From Candidatus Nitrotoga sp. AM1P (GTDB lineage Bacteria > Pseudomonadota > Gammaproteobacteria > Burkholderiales > Gallionellaceae), in contig NZ_AP019547.1 of assembly GCF_013168275.1 (NCBI RefSeq), positions 2,108,001-2,172,000 of the forward strand: a stretch of DNA of 64,000 nt, given 5' to 3'. The notes under the pieces were generated by a model. It had not been told where the DNA came from, ran no database searches, and worked only from the letters and a program-made list of their open reading frames with translations. Shown here piece after piece: positions 45,918 through 55,424 of the stretch. A program made the translations under genes and the position numbers. Within the stretch, counting starts at the first letter, position 1. Each line of letters opens with the position of its first letter.

Positions 45918-46856
45918 ATGGCACAGGTCAATATTCAGCAGTTGTTCGAGGACAAACAGGAGCAGCTGGCATTGAGCTGGGTAGCCGGAGCGAATGGTGC
46001 TGCGAAGATAATTGATAGTGATTTAGTCAGTGCCTCTAACAACGGTTTGATTGGTCACCTCAATTTGATCCACCCGAATTGGGTGCAGGTATTGAGTGAA
46101 ACCGAGGTCGACCATCTTCAAGTGCTTTCGCCCGTCGCGTTCGCAGAAGCGCTGATGCAACTTGAACGTGGCGGTACGTTATGCCTGATTGTGGCCGGCA
46201 CGGATAAGATCCCACAAGAGTTGATCATTTACGCTAATCGCACACATACACCGTTGTTTCGTTCTCCTCTGCCCAGCGTACATTTGATGTGGTTGGTACG
46301 TCATTACATTGTCAAAGCGCTGGCGGAATCGACCACGCGTCACGGTGTGTTTCTTGACGTATTGGGGGTGGGAGTGCTGGTCACGGGTGATAGCGGCATA
46401 GGCAAGAGTGAACTGGGGCTGGAACTTATCACACGCGGCAACGGCTTAGTGGCGGACGATATTACCGAGCTGTACCGTATTTCTCCGGAAACGCTGGAAG
46501 GGCGCTGCCCGGAATTGTTGCGTGACTTCCTTGAAGTGCGGGGGCTGGGTGTGCTGAATATTCGCACCATGTTTGGCGAGACTGCGGTGCGGCGCAAAAA
46601 AAGTTTAAAACTTATTGTCCATCTACATCGCCCTCTACGTGGCGATCTTTCCCATCTGGAACGCTTGCCGTTAGTGGCTAGTCATCAGGAAATTCTTGGC
46701 GTGAAGATTAGCGCGGTGAGCATTCCGGTCATGGCTGGACGCAACCTTGCGGTGCTGGTAGAAGCAGCAGCACGCAATTTTGTGCTTCAGCAACGCGGCA
46801 TTGACAGTATGCAAGAATTTATCAGTCGTCACGAGCAGCAGATGCAGGAACAATAA
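45918..46856 (+). CDS. hprK: HPr kinase/phosphorylase
   Basis: Phosphorylates HPr on serine and reverses it. 312 residues. Walker A GDSGIGKSELGLELI near residue 156, the capture/HPr-binding segment ending CPELLRDFLEVRGLGVLNIR near 205, and the C-terminal RRGID-like QQRGIDSMQEF. HPr and enzyme I genes are not in the window. HprK presence with PtsN is characteristic of betaproteobacteria. Confidence 0.96.
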   Translation: MAQVNIQQLFEDKQEQLALSWVAGANGAAKIIDSDLVSASNNGLIGHLNLIHPNWVQVLSETEVDHLQVLSPVAFAEALMQLERGGTLCLIVAGTDKIPQELIIYANRTHTPLFRSPLPSVHLMWLVRHYIVKALAESTTRHGVFLDVLGVGVLVTGDSGIGKSELGLELITRGNGLVADDITELYRISPETLEGRCPELLRDFLEVRGLGVLNIRTMFGETAVRRKKSLKLIVHLHRPLRGDLSHLERLPLVASHQEILGVKISAVSIPVMAGRNLAVLVEAAARNFVLQQRGIDSMQEFISRHEQQMQEQ

Positions 46857-46859
46857 ATT

Positions 46860-47729
46860 ATGCAATTATTTCTGATCAGCGGCCTCTCCGGCTCAGGAAA
46901 AAGCGTGGCGCTTAAGGCGCTGGAAGATAGTGGCTACTATTGTGTGGACAATCTGCCCGCTGCGTTGTTGCCCGTCCTCGTGGAAAATTTGCATCAGACT
47001 GGTAATACACGCATTGCTGTCAGTATCGATGTTCGTAGCGGCGACAGCGTGAAACAACTGCCGCACTATATTGAACGGCTTAAGCAACAGGGTATCGATG
47101 TGCACTTGCTCTTTCTGGACGCGCAGACTGACACGTTGGTGAAACGCTTTTCCGAAACGCGTCGCCGTCATCCGCTGCGTAATGCTCTACCTCCGGCGCA
47201 GACCAATGAAGGGCTTACCTTACCTGAATGCGTACAACTCGAGCGCGAAATGCTGGCCGAGATCAGTAACATCGGTCATCGTATTGATACCAGCGAACTC
47301 GGCGCCAATGCCTTGCGTGCATGGGTCAAAGATTTTAAGGGTGTTGACCGCGCACGCATTACGTTACTGTTCCAATCGTTCGGCTTTAAGAATGGTATTC
47401 CGCTCGATGCTGACTTGGTGTTCGACGTGCGCTGCCTACCCAATCCACATTACGATCCTGTGCTGCGGCCATTAACCGGACGCGATGCGGCGGTAATTGA
47501 GTTTCTCGAACGCAACCAAAATGTACAACAAATGTGTGAAGACATCCGCAGTTTTGTCGAGAGGTGGCTACCCTGTTTCATCGCTGATAACCGCAGCTAT
47601 CTCACTGTCGCCATCGGGTGTACAGGTGGCCAGCATCGCTCGGTGTACTTGGTGGAAAAGCTCGCTCGTTGTTTTAAATTGCAACAGCAAGTGTTGTTGC
47701 GTCACCGTGAATTAGGTAACACTTATTGA
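46860..47729 (+). CDS. rapZ: RNase adapter protein RapZ (YvcJ family nucleotide-binding protein)
   Basis: 289 residues. P-loop [20 protein letters not shown] at the N-terminus; the C-terminal block [17 protein letters not shown] is the family's second signature. In E. coli RapZ senses glucosamine-6-phosphate and steers the small RNA GlmZ to RNase E; whether it does so here is not shown. Last gene of the rpoN cluster, 3 bases after hprK. Confidence 0.95.
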   Translation: MQLFLISGLSGSGKSVALKALEDSGYYCVDNLPAALLPVLVENLHQTGNTRIAVSIDVRSGDSVKQLPHYIERLKQQGIDVHLLFLDAQTDTLVKRFSETRRRHPLRNALPPAQTNEGLTLPECVQLEREMLAEISNIGHRIDTSELGANALRAWVKDFKGVDRARITLLFQSFGFKNGIPLDADLVFDVRCLPNPHYDPVLRPLTGRDAAVIEFLERNQNVQQMCEDIRSFVERWLPCFIADNRSYLTVAIGCTGGQHRSVYLVEKLARCFKLQQQVLLRHRELGNTY

Positions 47730-47891
47730 TTTTTGTGCAATTTATGACACATCTCATTACAGTAACTGTCAGTTCCGTACAGGAGCAAATCCAGGTTTTT
47801 CAGAGTACGTTGATTTAAACCCACTGAATGTATTTTGGTGCGGGAATGACGGGATGTTGCTTAGCCTTGTCATTCACGATATTCAATAATC

Positions 47892-48143
47892 ATGTTGCTA
47901 CTAGCACTCATAAAATTAGGCGATTGGATCGTGCTGTTGCTCGGGTGCTCTGCATTACATGGATCACCGTCATACTATGGCAGGGTGGTGTAGCGGATAA
48001 AGCTGTCATTCGCAAACAGCGGCAAAATGCTGAGTGAAGTGCCGCTACCGCATAACAAAATTATTTCTGTGTCCGGTTTGATCGCAGCACACTATTTGGA
48101 CGAATCAAACATTGAGTTCGAAACACCCAAAATAATTGAGTGA
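47892..48143 (+). pseudogene. NusG domain II-containing protein, broken by frameshifts
   Basis: Three pieces of one small secreted/anchored protein lie in different frames: MLLLALIKLGDWIVLLLG (from ATG 47892), then LWQGGVADKAVIR about 70 bases later, then the tail with PHNKIISVSG ending at TGA 48141-48143. Together they match the layout of short NusG-domain-II proteins: an N-terminal helix, LWQGG-ADKAVIR, and a beta-rich end. At least two frameshifts, plus an in-frame TAG in the first frame, make it a pseudogene. The C-terminus also looks replaced or truncated. The 160 bases before it (47730-47891) hold nothing I recognise. Confidence 0.6.
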
Positions 48144-48149
48144 AAAGCC

Positions 48150-48749
48150 ATGAAAACTATCGTACTCGCTCTAACCGGTGCATCCGGCCTACCCTATGCC
48201 ATGCGATTGCTTGAGTGCCTACTCCAAAGCGGTCACCGCGTGCACCTGGTTTATTCCCAAGCGGCACAAATAGTTGCCAAACAAGAGTTGGATTTTGTGT
48301 TGCCCAACCGTCCACAAGATGCAGAAAAAATCTTGGCGGAACGAATCGGTAAAGTCAGCGGCGAACTGCGCGTGTTCGGGCGTGATGATTGGTTTGCACC
48401 CATGGCCTCCGGTTCTAATCCTGGCGACGCAATGGTAATTTGCCCCTGTACTATGGGTACGCTGGCAGCGGTGGCGGGAGGGTTAAGCGACGATCTCATC
48501 ACCCGTGCAGCCGATGTTATGCTAAAGGAAAAGCGTCCGTTGATTTTAGTGCCGCGCGAAACACCATTTTCCGCCATCCATCTGGAAAACATGCTTAAAC
48601 TTAGTCACGCCGGTGCGGTCATTCTGCCGCCAAATCCGGGATTTTACTATCACCCGCAAAGCGTGCAAGATTTGGTAGATTTTGTGGTGGCAAAGATACT
48701 TGATCACTTGGGCGTGGAGCACAAGTTAGTGAAGCGGTGGGGAGAATAA
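48150..48749 (+). CDS. ubiX: Flavin prenyltransferase UbiX
   Basis: Makes prenylated FMN, the cofactor of UbiD (3485-4948). 199 residues. The N-terminal LALTGASGLPYAMRLLE, ICPCTMGTLAAVAGGLSDDL near residue 97, and LVPRETPFSAIHLENMLKL near 131 are the family's FMN- and prenyl-binding blocks. Starts 6 bases after the NusG-II pseudogene. Confidence 0.97.
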   Translation: MKTIVLALTGASGLPYAMRLLECLLQSGHRVHLVYSQAAQIVAKQELDFVLPNRPQDAEKILAERIGKVSGELRVFGRDDWFAPMASGSNPGDAMVICPCTMGTLAAVAGGLSDDLITRAADVMLKEKRPLILVPRETPFSAIHLENMLKLSHAGAVILPPNPGFYYHPQSVQDLVDFVVAKILDHLGVEHKLVKRWGE

Positions 48750-48967
48750 TAATAGGTTGCGTGGAGGACCGTTACGCTTGCAGCTACCCATTGATGATGG
48801 AAACTGCGGGTTGGAAGGTGCGATAGAGGTCGTGTAAATTTTTGCTGATTCACTCCGTAATCTAACGTGATCCGCCAAACTGACTTGAATCCCGGATTGC
48901 TTCCATAGAGCGCGCACGCTAAACCGGCCATTGACGGGGCAATTTAAAATTATTGTTGGCTATTCAT

Positions 48968-48997
48968 TTGACTGGTCAGGTTTTTTTAAACTATAGT
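48968..48997 (+). promoter_or_regulatory. Putative sigma-70 promoter of the zapB-like/zapA/6S unit
   Basis: TTGACT (48968-48973) and TATAGT (48992-48997) are 18 bases apart, just ahead of the ATG at 49005. The start point would fall at or within the first codons, so either the mRNA is leaderless or this promoter mainly serves zapA and the 6S RNA. The 218 bases before it (48750-48967) show nothing recognisable. Confidence 0.45.
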
Positions 48998-49004
48998 TCG
49001 CTTC

Positions 49005-49199
49005 ATGCAAGCAGAATTAGACGTATTGGAAAGCAAGTTGGCTCAATTGGTGCAATTGGCTATACATTTGCGCGAAGAAAATCATCATCTGCGTAAAGAA
49101 TTAGCTCAAGCGCTGAGCCAAGGCCGTCAATGCCACGACAAGATTGACTCTGTTAAGTCGCGTTTGGAACGACTGCTGGCGCAATTACCTGAAGAATAA
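49005..49199 (+). CDS. Small coiled-coil protein, ZapB-like (TIGR02449/DUF904 type)
   Basis: 64 residues that are almost entirely one heptad-patterned helix (LDVLESKLAQLVQLAIHLRE, then a leucine/glutamine-rich stretch). This small protein commonly precedes zapA in betaproteobacteria and is thought to act with it at the division ring, like ZapB. Only 2 bases separate it from zapA. Confidence 0.8.
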   Translation: MQAELDVLESKLAQLVQLAIHLREENHHLRKELAQALSQGRQCHDKIDSVKSRLERLLAQLPEE

Positions 49200-49201
49200 A
49201 T

Positions 49202-49516
49202 ATGAGCAGCGAGAGTGCAAGAACGCTTGATGTCACAATCCTTGATCGGGAGTTTCGTGTTGTCTGCTCGGAAGCGGAACGTCCAGAACTGCTTGATGCG
49301 GTCGCTTATCTTGATAAGAAAATGCATGAGATTCGCGATATTGGCAAGGTCGTTACGATCGAGCGTATCGCAATTATGTCTGCCTTGAATATTGCTCATG
49401 AACTATTGACCACAAGGCTCGGTTCTGGTTTTGACATGAGTGAATTTAAGCGTAGAATGGAGCGTATGGAGGCAACTATCGACGTGGCACTGGTTGAGCA
49501 AGATGAGTTGTTTTAG
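49202..49516 (+). CDS. zapA: Cell division protein ZapA
   Basis: 104-residue FtsZ-ring stabiliser. The N-terminal LDVTILDREFRVVCSEAER and the C-terminal coiled coil are typical, with IERIAIMSALNIAHELL between. It lies immediately upstream of the 6S RNA, the standard proteobacterial arrangement. Confidence 0.95.
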   Translation: MSSESARTLDVTILDREFRVVCSEAERPELLDAVAYLDKKMHEIRDIGKVVTIERIAIMSALNIAHELLTTRLGSGFDMSEFKRRMERMEATIDVALVEQDELF

Positions 49517-49517
49517 G

Positions 49518-49695
49518 TTTCCCCTGCGGTGTTTGTCAGGCTCATAATTCTTTGGACCAATAAGCTTTGCTTAGGTTGTGACCCTTAATGTTACTGTTGT
49601 GCGCATCCCTTGTGGATGTACCTGATGTAACTGGGAATCGGCTCTCTTGAACTCAGGTTCAAGATGTTGGGTCAACGGCACAGGCGGGGGTCTTT
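49518..49695 (+). ncRNA. ssrS: 6S RNA
   Basis: Regulatory RNA that mimics an open promoter and sequesters sigma-70 RNA polymerase. Evidence is position directly after zapA, length of about 178 bases, and closing helices formed by the 5' CCCCTGCGGTGTTTG region (49521-49535) and the 3' CAACGGCACAGGCGGGG region (49674-49690), with a long central bulge. Ends are approximate. The gene usually found next, fau (5-formyltetrahydrofolate cyclo-ligase), is absent. Confidence 0.85.
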
Positions 49696-49701
49696 ATTTT
49701 A

Positions 49702-49730
49702 AATGCGGCTTATGCCGCATTATTTTTTTC
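49702..49730 (+). terminator. Rho-independent terminator after 6S RNA
   Basis: Stem AATGCGGC / GCCGCATT with a TTAT loop, followed by ATTTTTTT. It ends the zapA-6S transcript. Confidence 0.92.
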
Positions 49731-49736
49731 TAGGTG

Positions 49737-50113
49737 TGCCAAGTATATCGTGTTGTGCGTTAATGCAATTTGACTGATTGCGTGGATCCAAGTCACTGGG
49801 AACAATGATGTTGATTGTGAGGTGGAAATCTAGAGGGAGCCGCAAGCAAATTGCGGAGCCTGACGAACAGGAAGTGGATAGATATAACGTAGCGAGGCGA
49901 GTAGGTCAAGATCTGTAAAGCGCATTGTACAGAACGCTACGACGTAGCGTCGACAGGCATAAGCAAGATCATACGCATTACCTAGAGTGTTTATACTTCT
50001 GCTTCTTGCCCGATCAAGACTCCAATCTTAATAACAGAATGATAATGGTGAGAGCGGCCTCAGGAGTACTCGCACAGAATGAATCACTTTATTTGAATTA
50101 GAAATGGAATAAC
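49737..50113. other. 377-base intergenic stretch without a recognised gene
   Basis: No credible coding frame on either strand. The only structure I see is a near-perfect palindrome at 49934-49950 (ACGCTACG, one base, CGTAGCGT). Repeated short GTAGCG words nearby (around 49886 and 49943) give it a patchy, repeat-like look. It lies where fau is expected in relatives. Confidence 0.5.
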
Positions 50114-50578
50114 GTGCGTTATTGGCTAATGAAATCTGAACCGAGCGACGTTAGCATCGATGACCTCGCTAACCTACCTGATCAGACCGTGGCATGGTAC
50201 GGTGTACGTAACTATCAGGCACGTAACTTCATGCGCGATCAGATGTGCAAAGACGATGCGGTGCTTTTCTATCATTCTAATTGTGCTGTACCAGGCATTG
50301 CAGGTATCGCGCGTGTTTCCAGTACTGCCTACCCCGATGCAACTCAGTTCAAACGTAATAGTAAATATTTCGATCCCAAGGCTACGCAGGAAACGCCGCG
50401 GTGGTTTAATGTAGATGTGCAATGGGTAAAGAAAATTGAACCCATTTCATTGGCAGAGCTGCGCCGCCATCCACAATTGGAAGGCATGCGCGTTTTGCAA
50501 CGGGGTAATCGATTGTCCATTACACCGGTTGATCCCGCCGAGTGGAGGTTCATTCTGAAGCATCTGGTACGCGATTAA
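50114..50578 (+). CDS. EVE domain-containing protein
   Basis: 154 residues matching the EVE fold (PUA-related), which binds modified bases. MRYWLMKSEPSDVSIDDL and WYGVRNYQARNFMRD are the diagnostic N-terminal motifs, with VLFYHSN near residue 51. The role of the stand-alone protein is not established; possible binding of modified nucleic acid is inferred from the fold. GTG start. The permease gene follows 1 base after its stop. Confidence 0.9.
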   Translation: MRYWLMKSEPSDVSIDDLANLPDQTVAWYGVRNYQARNFMRDQMCKDDAVLFYHSNCAVPGIAGIARVSSTAYPDATQFKRNSKYFDPKATQETPRWFNVDVQWVKKIEPISLAELRRHPQLEGMRVLQRGNRLSITPVDPAEWRFILKHLVRD

Positions 50579-50579
50579 T

Positions 50580-51371
50580 ATGGAATGGGCTTTCGCCTAT
50601 CTCGCGCTGGGGGCATTGGTTGGGTTATTTAGTGGAATGTTCGGCATTGGTGGCGGAACCATTCTAGTACCGGTATTGCTGATACTGTTCAAAATGCAGC
50701 ACTTTCCTGCCCCCAATATCATGCATTTGGCGCTCGGTACCTCTATGGCAACTATTCTGTTTACGTCTCTTGCCAGCATGTACAAACACCACCAGCATGG
50801 TGCGGTGAACTGGGACGTGGTTCGTATCATGACTCCCGGCATTTTGTTCGGAACAGCGCTGGGTGCGCTATGCGCCGCATCTGTTTCGCCGCGTGGACTA
50901 GGAATATTTTTTGCTTTATTTGTATATTGTGCAGCAATTCAAATTTTGTTTGAATTGCGTCCGCAAGCCTCACGTCAATTACCCGGTATGACTGGTATGA
51001 CGCTGACGGGTATGTTCACCGGCTGGATCAGTAGTCTAGTATCTATCGGCGGCGGTACGGTCGTAGTTCCGTTTCTAATTTGGTGCAATGTGCCAATACG
51101 CAATGCAATTGGTACCTCTGCAGCGATCGGTTTTCCGGTCGCCATAGGTGGCACAACTGGCTATATTATTACTGGCCTTAGTTCCCCCTTACCCTCTCCT
51201 AACCTGGGTTTCGTGTACCTCCCATCGTTATTGTGGATCGTACTTGCCAGTGTTATTACCGCGCCGCTTGGCGCAAAGGCGGTACATCGCATGAAGATTG
51301 GGCTATTGCGCAAACTTTTCGCAATACTGATGCTGATATTAGCGACACATTTGTTAATAAAATTTATTTAG
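50580..51371 (+). CDS. TauE/SafE family membrane permease
   Basis: 263 residues with about eight hydrophobic helices. It carries the two internally repeated GIGGGTILVPVLL and SIGGGTVVVPFLI motifs that define TauE/SafE (sulfite or sulfonate exporters and relatives). Substrate unknown. It forms a two-gene unit with the EVE protein, though a functional link is unclear. Confidence 0.9.
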   Translation: MEWAFAYLALGALVGLFSGMFGIGGGTILVPVLLILFKMQHFPAPNIMHLALGTSMATILFTSLASMYKHHQHGAVNWDVVRIMTPGILFGTALGALCAASVSPRGLGIFFALFVYCAAIQILFELRPQASRQLPGMTGMTLTGMFTGWISSLVSIGGGTVVVPFLIWCNVPIRNAIGTSAAIGFPVAIGGTTGYIITGLSSPLPSPNLGFVYLPSLLWIVLASVITAPLGAKAVHRMKIGLLRKLFAILMLILATHLLIKFI

Positions 51372-51617
51372 CATTAAAAGTACGCAATCCTATGCGGGGT
51401 AAACTGTACCGGGTTTGTCATGACGAAGAGTGATGCGTATTGCTATACGATGATCGGACGCTATTGGAATTTTTGGTTTTTGAGGGCGCGCAAGCATGGC
51501 TGAGCTGGATCACCATTTTTGGAAAAAATGGTTGAACTATCTTCACCTTTCAACTAATTTGACATCGAGTAAATTGCTTGGTGTGGCGCGCATAACATAA
51601 AATCTCTACGACAGGAT
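51372..51617. other. Intergenic stretch between the permease and dapF, no gene seen
   Basis: No credible frame or RNA gene is visible. It ends in the hairpin listed next. Together with the dapF leader the gene-free stretch is 333 bases. Confidence 0.5.
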
Positions 51618-51660
51618 GCAGGCATTGGGCACAATTTGTCACGGTAGCCTGCATTTTTAA
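51618..51660 (+). terminator. Possible terminator hairpin upstream of dapF
   Basis: ATGCAGGC (51618-51625) pairs perfectly with GCCTGCAT (51648-51655) and is followed by TTTTTA. The 22-base loop is long, so it is either a weak terminator for upstream transcription or a leader structure. Confidence 0.5.
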
Positions 51661-51704
51661 ACGATGGATTGCTTTAGGTATTTGAAATTAATAGAAACGA
51701 AGAG

Positions 51705-52535
51705 ATGAGACTAAAATTTACCAAAATGCACGGTGCCGGTAATGATTTCGTAGTCCTCAATGGGTTGCGCCAGCGCATTCAGCTTACACCGGAGCAGTTG
51801 CGCCTGTTAGCTGACCGGCACTTTGGCGTGGGCTGCGATCAAATTCTGTTAGTGGAAACTGCTCAGCATCCCGATGCGGATTTTTGTTATCGTATCTTCA
51901 ATGCGGATGGCGGCGAGGTGGAACAATGCGGCAATGGCGCACGCTGCTTTATGCGCTTTGTACACGATCACAAACTGACACATAAGCGTGAGATCGTGGT
52001 AGAAACAAAAAATGGCTTGATTACCCCGCGCCTTGAGGACAATGGTCAAGTTACAGTAAACATGGGCGCACCGATTTTTGAGGCTGCACGTATTCCGTTT
52101 CTTGGCAGTAGTGATGCTGTTATCCAAACGCTAGAAGTAGCGGGCGAGACAGTGCAGATTACGGCACTATCGATGGGCAATCCACATGCGGTACAGGTAG
52201 TGACTGATGTGGAACAGGCACCAGTCGCCATACAGGGGGCGCTCATTGAACAACACCCACGTTTTTCGCAACGAGTGAATGCAGGTTTCATGCAGATAGT
52301 GGATCATAAACACATCAAATTACGCGTGTATGAACGCGGCGCTGGTGAAACACTGTCTTGCGGCACTGGCGCATGCGCCGCAGTGGTAACCGGCATCCGG
52401 CGCGGCCTGTTGGACGCGCGCGTGAATGTTGCCACGCGCGGTGGGGTGTTGAACATAGCTTGGGCCGGAAACGGTACACCGGTATTTATGACCGGACCAG
52501 CGATTGCTGTATTTGAAGGCGAAATAAATTTATAA
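51705..52535 (+). CDS. dapF: Diaminopimelate epimerase
   Basis: Interconverts LL- and meso-diaminopimelate for lysine and peptidoglycan. 276 residues. The two catalytic cysteines lie in [15 protein letters not shown] near residue 73 and [12 protein letters not shown] near 220. N-terminal [13 protein letters not shown] is canonical. First gene of a dapF-DUF484-xerC-methyltransferase run, the conserved dapF-yigA-xerC order. Confidence 0.97.
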   Translation: MRLKFTKMHGAGNDFVVLNGLRQRIQLTPEQLRLLADRHFGVGCDQILLVETAQHPDADFCYRIFNADGGEVEQCGNGARCFMRFVHDHKLTHKREIVVETKNGLITPRLEDNGQVTVNMGAPIFEAARIPFLGSSDAVIQTLEVAGETVQITALSMGNPHAVQVVTDVEQAPVAIQGALIEQHPRFSQRVNAGFMQIVDHKHIKLRVYERGAGETLSCGTGACAAVVTGIRRGLLDARVNVATRGGVLNIAWAGNGTPVFMTGPAIAVFEGEINL

Positions 52536-52544
52536 GAGGACCAC

Positions 52545-53165
52545 ATGAAATCCGCAGACATCGCACTATATTTAAAAAATAATCCACAGTTCTTTGAAGA
52601 TCATGCTGATATGTTAGCGGAAGTCACTATCCCCCATCCTTACAGCGGACGCACCATTTCATTAAGTGAGCGGCAGTTATTGACTCTGCGTGAGCAGAAC
52701 AAAAACCTGGAAAAAAAACTGCACGAGATGGTAATGCTTGCTCAGGACAACGACTCATTACAGCAAAAAGTACATCAATTTACCCTTGCGTTATTTGGCG
52801 TGCGTGACCTGATGAATTTGCAGAATGTCATTACGCAGAATTTGCGTGAAATTTTTGCAGTACCACATATTGTGTTGCACATCTGGAAAGGATTACCGCC
52901 CAGCTTGGAAGTGCTTGCCTTTGTGAATCAGCAACTGCATCCCGTCTGTGTTCATCACGCTCTTCATGATACTTTGGCCTGGTTTGGCGAAAGCGCGACT
53001 CATTTGCATTCGTTTGCTTATTTACCGCTGCGGACGGATGAACAATCCATTGGTCTGTTAATATTGGCTAGTGAGGATGCGCAGCGTTTCTATCCTGGCA
53101 TGGGTACGTTGTTTCTGCAGCGTATCGCGGAAACTGTGAGCAGCGCGCTACGTCCCTCACTATAA
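52545..53165 (+). CDS. DUF484 family protein (YigA-like)
   Basis: 206 residues. The N-terminal ALYLKNNPQFFEDHADMLAE motif is diagnostic, followed by a coiled coil (about residues 45-75) and a GAF-like domain. The function is unknown. It is consistently found between dapF and xerC, as here, 9 bases after dapF and 4 bases before xerC. Confidence 0.92.
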   Translation: MKSADIALYLKNNPQFFEDHADMLAEVTIPHPYSGRTISLSERQLLTLREQNKNLEKKLHEMVMLAQDNDSLQQKVHQFTLALFGVRDLMNLQNVITQNLREIFAVPHIVLHIWKGLPPSLEVLAFVNQQLHPVCVHHALHDTLAWFGESATHLHSFAYLPLRTDEQSIGLLILASEDAQRFYPGMGTLFLQRIAETVSSALRPSL

Positions 53166-53169
53166 AGTG

Positions 53170-54090
53170 ATGACAAACAGTATCGCGCAGGCTGCAACTC
53201 TCAACCAAGCTGCGCTGCACGGATTTATCGACCATCTGCGCAATGAGCGTCGTTACTCCCCCCATACCGTGGAAAACTATTCCCGCGATATTTGCCGTTT
53301 GTTTAAGCTTGCTGGTGTTACGCCGCTAAACGAACTCAAAAACCATCAAATTCGCCGTTTCGTAGCACAATTGCACGGTAGCGGTTTGGGCGGCAAGAGT
53401 TTGGCGCGTATGCTTTCGGCATGGCGTACCTTTTATTCTTATCTAATACGCGACTACCAGTTTAAAGACAATCCGTGCATCGGGCTGCGTGCGCCCAAGT
53501 CGGCACGTAATCTGCCGCATGCACTTTCCCCGGACGAAGCTGTGCGCATGGTTGAACTGCCCACAGCAGGCGACATTCTGGCGGTGCGCGACAAAGCGAT
53601 GTTTGAGTTATTTTATTCTTCCGGTCTGCGCTTGGCAGAGCTGGTCAGTCTCGATCCTGCTGCGCTTGATTTTGCAGATGCAGCTGTGCGCGTTATCGGT
53701 AAAGGCGCCAAGACACGCATCGTACCGCTGGGCAGCTATGCGATCTCAGCGCTGCAAGCTTGGCTGGCGCTGCGCGGGCAGTTGTCCAAACAGGGTGAAA
53801 CTGCGCTGTTCGTAAATCGCAATGGTAGCCGCATTGGTTCGCGCGCGGTACAACTGCGCATGTCAGGTTGGGGCATCAAACAGGGCATCACCAGCGGCGT
53901 TCACCCACATTTGTTGCGCCATTCGTTCGCCTCACATGTGCTGCAATCCAGCGGAGATTTACGGGCAGTTCAAGAAATGCTCGGTCATACCAGCATTTCT
54001 ACTACGCAGGTATACACTCATCTTGATTTCCAATACCTCAGTAAAATTTACGATGCCGCGCATCCGCGGGCCAAAAAGAAAACCTTATGA
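53170..54090 (+). CDS. xerC: Tyrosine recombinase XerC
   Basis: Resolves chromosome dimers at dif together with XerD. 306 residues. The N-terminal SAM-like core-binding domain contains RNERRYSPHTVENYSRD. The catalytic domain shows the conserved arginine in SSGLRLAELVSLD, HLLRHSFASHVL and GHTSISTTQVYTHLD with the tyrosine nucleophile. GTG 53167 and ATG 53170 are adjacent starts. It overlaps the next gene by 4 bases. Confidence 0.96.
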   Translation: MTNSIAQAATLNQAALHGFIDHLRNERRYSPHTVENYSRDICRLFKLAGVTPLNELKNHQIRRFVAQLHGSGLGGKSLARMLSAWRTFYSYLIRDYQFKDNPCIGLRAPKSARNLPHALSPDEAVRMVELPTAGDILAVRDKAMFELFYSSGLRLAELVSLDPAALDFADAAVRVIGKGAKTRIVPLGSYAISALQAWLALRGQLSKQGETALFVNRNGSRIGSRAVQLRMSGWGIKQGITSGVHPHLLRHSFASHVLQSSGDLRAVQEMLGHTSISTTQVYTHLDFQYLSKIYDAAHPRAKKKTL

Positions 54091-55274
54091 ATAAAATTAT
54101 TCTCAAGGAGGGGAGGGAGAAATCCCTTCTGCGCCGTCACCCCTGGATATTTTCCGGGGCAATTAAACGCGTGGAAGGCTCACCTGCTGATGGTGACGCG
54201 GTACAGATATACTCAACACAAGGCGCTTTCCTCGCCCATGCCGCATACAATGCACATTCACAAATTGCTGCGCGAGTATGGTCATGGCACGCGGAGCAAA
54301 GCATCAACGCAGATTTTTTCCGCACGAAAATCACTCATGCACTGACATTGCGCAAAAATCTCAAATTGGCGCAACACAGCACTGGCCTGCGCCTGATTCA
54401 TGGCGAATCCGATGGCCTGCCCGGGCTGGTAGTAGATCAATATGGTGATGTGCTGGTTATGCAGATTGGCAGTGCGGGAGCGGAACGCTGGCGCGACACT
54501 TGTGCCGACATATTGCGAGAGATGTGCAATCCGGTTTGTATTTACGAGCGTTCTGATTCTGACTCACGTGCATTAGAAGGCTTACCGGAACGCAATAACG
54601 TACTACGTGGCATCTTGCCCGAATCTTTAACCCTTGTTGAACATGGGCTGCGTTTTGTTGTGGATGTAGCACATGGGCAGAAGACGGGTTTTTATCTCGA
54701 CCAGCGTGACAACCGCGAACTGATTGGAACCCTGGCGCAAGATAAGGATGTTCTGAATTGCTTTTGCTACAGCGGCGGTTTCTCGCTGTATGCACTGCGC
54801 GGTGGCGCGAAATCAGTGCTATCAATTGATTCTTCGAATGAGGCACTGCAACTGGCACAACGCAATGTGGAACTTAATGGGCTGGATGCCAGCCGCGCTG
54901 AATGGCAATGTGACGACGTGTTCCAGACACTGCGTAAGCTGCGTGACCAGAACCGCAAATTTGACCTGATCATTCTCGATCCACCCAAATTTGCGCCTAC
55001 CGCAGCCTTCGCCGAAAAAGCCGCGCGCGGTTACAAGGATATTAACTTGTTAGGCTTCAAGCTGCTTAGACCGGGAGGAATGCTCGCCACCTATTCATGT
55101 TCCAGCGGCATAAACGATGACCTGTTTCAGAAAATTATTGCCGGTGCCGCCTTGGATGCCGGAGTAACCGCGCACATCATACGCAAACTGCAGGCCGCGC
55201 CGGATCATCCAATATTATTGAATTTCCCGGAAGGCGCATATCTCAAGGGACTTGTATTGCGCGTGGCAGGTTAA
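54087..55274 (+). CDS. rlmI: Class I SAM-dependent rRNA methyltransferase, RlmI-type
   Basis: 395 residues: an N-terminal PUA domain (RRHPWIFSGAIKRVEG), a linker, and a Rossmann methyltransferase with KTGFYLDQRDNR, LNCFCYSGGFSLYALRGGA and LDPPKFAP, where the PP-K-F motif marks cytosine-C5 methylation (23S m5C1962 in E. coli). Target specificity is inferred. It overlaps xerC by 4 bases. Confidence 0.9.
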   Translation: MNKIILKEGREKSLLRRHPWIFSGAIKRVEGSPADGDAVQIYSTQGAFLAHAAYNAHSQIAARVWSWHAEQSINADFFRTKITHALTLRKNLKLAQHSTGLRLIHGESDGLPGLVVDQYGDVLVMQIGSAGAERWRDTCADILREMCNPVCIYERSDSDSRALEGLPERNNVLRGILPESLTLVEHGLRFVVDVAHGQKTGFYLDQRDNRELIGTLAQDKDVLNCFCYSGGFSLYALRGGAKSVLSIDSSNEALQLAQRNVELNGLDASRAEWQCDDVFQTLRKLRDQNRKFDLIILDPPKFAPTAAFAEKAARGYKDINLLGFKLLRPGGMLATYSCSSGINDDLFQKIIAGAALDAGVTAHIIRKLQAAPDHPILLNFPEGAYLKGLVLRVAG

Positions 55275-55373
55275 CTCGAGATTATGTCAGAATTAAATGG
55301 AGGCTATGCAACGGAGAGGTAATGCCATGCGAAAAACAGTGAAACTGGAGCGTTAAATCTGACTCAACATAAA

Positions 55374-55394
55374 CCTTTTGCATAAAGCAAAAGG
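55374..55394. terminator. Possible bidirectional hairpin between rlmI and hicB
   Basis: Perfect 8-bp inverted repeat CCTTTTGC / GCAAAAGG around ATAAA, lying between the convergent rlmI and hicB genes. There is no strong T-run on either side, so termination is only suggested. Confidence 0.4.
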
Positions 55395-55424
55395 TCCATT
55401 CTGTTTCTTAACTCCCACTCTTGG

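Noticed and set aside
47828..48037. 69-codon plus-strand frame as an independent gene
   Set aside because: Only its end (LWQGGVADKAVIR) is protein-like, and it belongs to the frameshifted NusG-domain-II pseudogene.
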